A stretch of 64,000 bases of DNA, from NCBI RefSeq assembly GCF_006716675.1, contig NZ_VFPM01000005.1, forward strand, positions 143,211 to 207,210, in the 5' to 3' direction. Origin of the DNA: Humibacillus xanthopallidus (GTDB lineage Bacteria; Actinomycetota; Actinomycetes; Actinomycetales; Dermatophilaceae). Of this stretch, positions 61,428 through 64,000 are shown one piece after another. The position numbers were made by a program, and so were the translations under genes. Positions within the stretch are counted from its first letter, which is position 1; each line of letters starts with the position of its first letter. The notes under the pieces are model-generated. The model saw nothing but the letters and a program-made list of their open reading frames with translations. It had not been told where the DNA came from and did not search any database.

Positions 61428-62588
61428 TCAGACGACAGCCGCTGCCTCGAGGAGCATCCACGCCTGGACCTGGGTCGACAGCTCGATGCGTGACCCCGGG
61501 GGCTGGCTCGTGCGCGCCGGGCTGCGCGGGTCGGGTGACCACACCGACACGGCGGTGGACCGGTCACGCCCGCGCAGGTCGCGGCCCCGCCACAGTCCCT
61601 CTGCGGTTGCGCTCACGAGCTGGCTTGCCATGTCACGAGCGTCGGGCGCGAGCCGCTCGGTCGTGGCGGCCAGTGCGAGGTAGCGACCGAGGATACCCGT
61701 GAAGAGACCTCCGTCCCCGTCGCCGTGGGTCCGCAGCAGGCGTATGCCGTCCGCCTCAGTCGTCAGCCGATCACCCACTGCCGCAACGAGATCGGCCGCG
61801 CGCCGCAGGCTCTGCTCGTCACCGATCGTGACGAGCGCGCCGAGGACGGTGCCCTGGTTGTAGGACCAGATGTCGGGGACGACGACTTCGGCACGGCCCC
61901 CGCGGCGGGCCGACCCCTCCGAGGGGGGCGAGGTGAGCCGCACGCCGTCGAGGAAGAGGCGGCTCTCCGCCGACCAGAGCCTCGTGTAGAGCCAGTCGAC
62001 GATCCCGCGCGCCTCGTCGAGCCGCCCGAGCCGGGCGAGGTGCAGGGCGGCCGGGGCGCTCGCGGGCACGTTCTTGAAGTCGCGCTCGACGCTCCAGAAG
62101 AGGCCGCCGCCCAGCTCCGTCGTCAGGGCCGAGCTGAGCTGGCGGGTGAGGTCGCGCTCGGCGGTGCGCAGTCGTCGCTGCGGTCGAGCACGGCCGAGGG
62201 CGGCGTGCAGGACCGCGAGCCGGCCGGCGGCCAGGGCGAGCCACGCCATGTCGTCGTAGTAGTCGTTGACCCATCGGGCCCGGTTGCGCAGTCGGATCGT
62301 CCGCAGCAGCCGGTCGCCCCTGCGGGCCCGTGCCCGCGCCTCGTCGATGTCACCGCCGCGCAGGCTGCGCAGGCCGGCGTCGATGATGGCATCGAGGTAG
62401 TGGGCCTGCCACCAGTAGTGCCAGGGGTTGTCGACCCGGCCGCGCGCGGGGTGGGCGACGCGCGCGAGGTGCGTGAACGGCATACCTGCGAGGCGCGCGC
62501 CGAAGAGTGTCGTCACCGACCGCTCGGCCTCGGCTGCGCGGGCGTCCCACGACGGGTCGGGCGGGGCTGGCGTGGATGCGGCTGGCAC
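61428..62588 (-). CDS. Glycoside hydrolase family 76 protein (alpha-1,6-mannanase type)
   Basis: This 386-residue protein has the (alpha/alpha)6 barrel pattern of GH76, with the paired catalytic aspartates in NDYYDDMAWLALA and the conserved YNQGTVLGALV block. GH76 enzymes cut alpha-1,6-mannan, as in actinobacterial lipomannan or fungal cell walls. No signal peptide is visible, so the protein would be cytosolic unless exported by another route. The start is 30 bp from the divergent sigma factor gene. Confidence 0.85.
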   Translation of the reverse strand: MPAASTPAPPDPSWDARAAEAERSVTTLFGARLAGMPFTHLARVAHPARGRVDNPWHYWWQAHYLDAIIDAGLRSLRGGDIDEARARARRGDRLLRTIRLRNRARWVNDYYDDMAWLALAAGRLAVLHAALGRARPQRRLRTAERDLTRQLSSALTTELGGGLFWSVERDFKNVPASAPAALHLARLGRLDEARGIVDWLYTRLWSAESRLFLDGVRLTSPPSEGSARRGGRAEVVVPDIWSYNQGTVLGALVTIGDEQSLRRAADLVAAVGDRLTTEADGIRLLRTHGDGDGGLFTGILGRYLALAATTERLAPDARDMASQLVSATAEGLWRGRDLRGRDRSTAVSVWSPDPRSPARTSQPPGSRIELSTQVQAWMLLEAAAVV

Positions 62589-62618
62589 GCGCCGACGCTA
62601 CCCCGCGATGATGGCCGC

Positions 62619-63881
62619 GTGGAGAGTGGCGAGCAGCTGTGGCGCGGCCTGGCACCCCAGGTGCTCGGGGCGCTCGTGCGACGCTACGGCGACTTCGACC
62701 GCGCCGAGGACGCCGTGCAGGAGGCACTGCTCGCCGCGTCGACGCAGTGGCCCCGCGACGGTATGCCGCACGACCCCCGGGCGTGGCTCGTGCGGGTCGC
62801 GTCGCGCCGGCTCATCGACCACTGGCGTGCCGACGATGCGCGGGCCCGGCGCGAGCGAGCCGATGCCGGAGCGATGCCCACCGACGCGCTCGTCGAGGCG
62901 GCGGCGGACGCGTGGGTGGAGGTCGGGGACGCCGGAGCCGTCGACGCCAGCGGCGACGACACCTTGACGCTGCTCCTGCTGTGTTGCCACCCGGGCCTCA
63001 CGCCGCCGAGCCAGGTCGCGCTGACGCTCCGCGCGGTCGCTGGCCTGACGACGGCCGAGATCGCCAGTGCGTTCCTCGTGCCGGAGGCGACCATGGCGCA
63101 GCGGATCAGCCGTGCCAAGCAGGGGATTCGTGCTGCGGGAGCGACGTTCCGCATGCCAGAGGGCGACGAGCTCCGTCAGCGGATGGCCGCAGTCCTGCAC
63201 GTGCTCTACCTCGTCTTCAACGAGGGCTACACGACGAGCCACGGGCCGCAGCTGCAGCGAGTCGACCTGACACAAGAGGCGATTCGGCTGACTCGGGCGG
63301 CGCGCGAGCTCCTGCCCGACGACGGCGAGATCGCCGGCCTGCTGGCGCTCATGCTGCTGACCGAGGCGCGACGGCCCGCCCGCACGGCGGCCGACGGGTC
63401 GCTCGTGCCGCTGGCGGAGCAGGACCGGTCGCTGTGGCTGGGCGACCAGATCGAGGAGGGCGTCGGGCTCCTCACGTGGAGCCTGGCGTCGACGCCGGTC
63501 GGGCCGTACCAGCTGCAGGCCGCCATCGCGGCCGTGCACGACGAGGCTCCGACCGTGGAGGCGACGGACTGGGAGCAGGTGCTGGCGCTCTACGGGATGC
63601 TCGAGGAGGCGGCTCCGGGGCCGATGGTCACCCTGGGCCGGGCGGTCGCGCTCGCCATGGTGCGAGGGCCGGAGGCCGGGCTGGCTCTCGTCGACGACCT
63701 CGAGCAGTCGGGGTCTCTCGCGCGAAACCATCGGCTCCACTCCGTGCGCGCGCACCTGCTCGAGCAGGCCGGTGAGCGGGAGGCGGCACGCGAGAGCTAC
63801 CTCGCCGCCGCCGACCTCACGACGAGCCAGCCGGAGCGAGACTACTTGCGGCGCAAGGCGGCTCGCGTCACAGGCAGCTAA
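62619..63881 (+). CDS. ECF sigma factor with DUF6596-type C-terminal extension
   Basis: This 420-residue protein has sigma region 2 at about residues 10-75 (RRYGDFDRAEDAVQEALLAA, DPRAWLVRVASRRLIDHW) and region 4 at 110-165 (TTAEIASAFLVPEATMAQRISRAK), then a 230-residue extension with TPR-like repeats (VLYLVFNEGYTTSHG). This is the long ECF group usually linked to YCII genes. It should redirect RNA polymerase; no anti-sigma factor is adjacent. The GTG start has no clear ribosome site, so a leaderless transcript is possible. Confidence 0.9.
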   Translation: MESGEQLWRGLAPQVLGALVRRYGDFDRAEDAVQEALLAASTQWPRDGMPHDPRAWLVRVASRRLIDHWRADDARARRERADAGAMPTDALVEAAADAWVEVGDAGAVDASGDDTLTLLLLCCHPGLTPPSQVALTLRAVAGLTTAEIASAFLVPEATMAQRISRAKQGIRAAGATFRMPEGDELRQRMAAVLHVLYLVFNEGYTTSHGPQLQRVDLTQEAIRLTRAARELLPDDGEIAGLLALMLLTEARRPARTAADGSLVPLAEQDRSLWLGDQIEEGVGLLTWSLASTPVGPYQLQAAIAAVHDEAPTVEATDWEQVLALYGMLEEAAPGPMVTLGRAVALAMVRGPEAGLALVDDLEQSGSLARNHRLHSVRAHLLEQAGEREAARESYLAAADLTTSQPERDYLRRKAARVTGS

Positions 63882-63931
63882 CGGGTCAGAGCTCGAGCGT
63901 CATGAAGGTGCTCAGCGGGTCTGGGCGCGGG

Positions 63932-64000
63932 TCAGGCCCAGATGGCGGCAGGGATGCCGTCGCTGAAGCGCTCGGGCGGGTCAGGCATCGAGCGGGCCAG
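63932..64000 (-). CDS. Possible C-terminal end of a minus-strand gene
   Basis: The last 69 bases read leftwards as an open frame ending in PPERFSDGIPAAIWA and a stop at 63934-63932. The rest of the gene would lie beyond the window. A second minus-strand frame ending STFMTLEL at 63886 is also open, so the correct frame is uncertain. No function can be given. Confidence 0.35.
   Translation of the reverse strand: MARSMPDPPERFSDGIPAAIWA

Overview
The window is high-GC actinobacterial DNA (roughly 70% GC). Most genes start with ATG or GTG and many overlap by a few bases (ATGA, GTGA or TGATG junctions). Both sugar ABC importers lack their own ATPase. The mix of sugar operons, NarGHJI, inteins in DnaB and many TetR/MerR/ROK regulators, together with a strong excess of the heptamer GGCATAC/GTATGCC, suggests Micrococcales, probably Intrasporangiaceae (Janibacter, Knoellia, Phycicoccus, Terrabacter or similar). 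That placement is inference from style and cannot be confirmed here.

Layout. 1-81 is the 5' end of a DUF2277 gene on the minus strand. 218-7909 is an amino-sugar operon: ROK repressor with a perfect operator, lipoprotein binding protein, two permeases, NagZ-like GH3, ROK kinase and NagB. 7910-8295 holds a cluster of DnaA boxes in front of dnaB. 8296-11988 is dnaB interrupted by two inteins, the first a class 3 intein. 12157-23642 is a run of small housekeeping and regulatory genes: ArsR plus SRPBCC, an S51 peptidase, a TetR/oxidoreductase pair, YdeI family, M48 peptidase, GNAT, MmcQ/YjbR, ThrE-like exporter, a pseudogene remnant, a TetR/DUF4386 pair and dodecin.

23740-40258 is the most striking locus. 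A DeoR repressor faces an operon of about 15.6 kb encoding a YihV-like kinase, a YihT-like aldolase, an L-fucose-isomerase-fold isomerase, a Tat-lipoprotein ABC importer, a GH31 glycosidase, an M24-like protein, an aldehyde dehydrogenase, a TauE/SafE exporter, glycerol kinase and a GlpD-type glycerol-3-phosphate dehydrogenase. Together these fit uptake and sulfoglycolysis of sulfoquinovosyl glycerol: glycosidic cleavage to sulfoquinovose and glycerol, then isomerase, kinase and aldolase, then oxidation to sulfolactate and export, with glycerol routed to DHAP. The GH31 enzyme looks YicI-like and lacks the usual sulfoquinovosidase signature, so the glycosidic step is the open question.

40407-41617 is a small heat-shock locus (MerR/HspR-like, Hsp20). 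41806-55905 is a nitrogen-oxide respiration region: a SufR-like regulator with a probable Fe-S site, DUF2249, a membrane-anchored NirK-type multicopper protein with a Leu in place of the axial Met, hemerythrin, narGHJI, a NarK-type transporter and an extra tatA. 55946-64000 holds mixed genes: a small membrane protein, an SDR-type reductase, a MerR/TrxR-like pair, YCII, a lipoprotein hydrolase, a membrane protein, GH76 and an ECF sigma factor. No tRNA, rRNA, CRISPR array, insertion sequence or prophage was seen.
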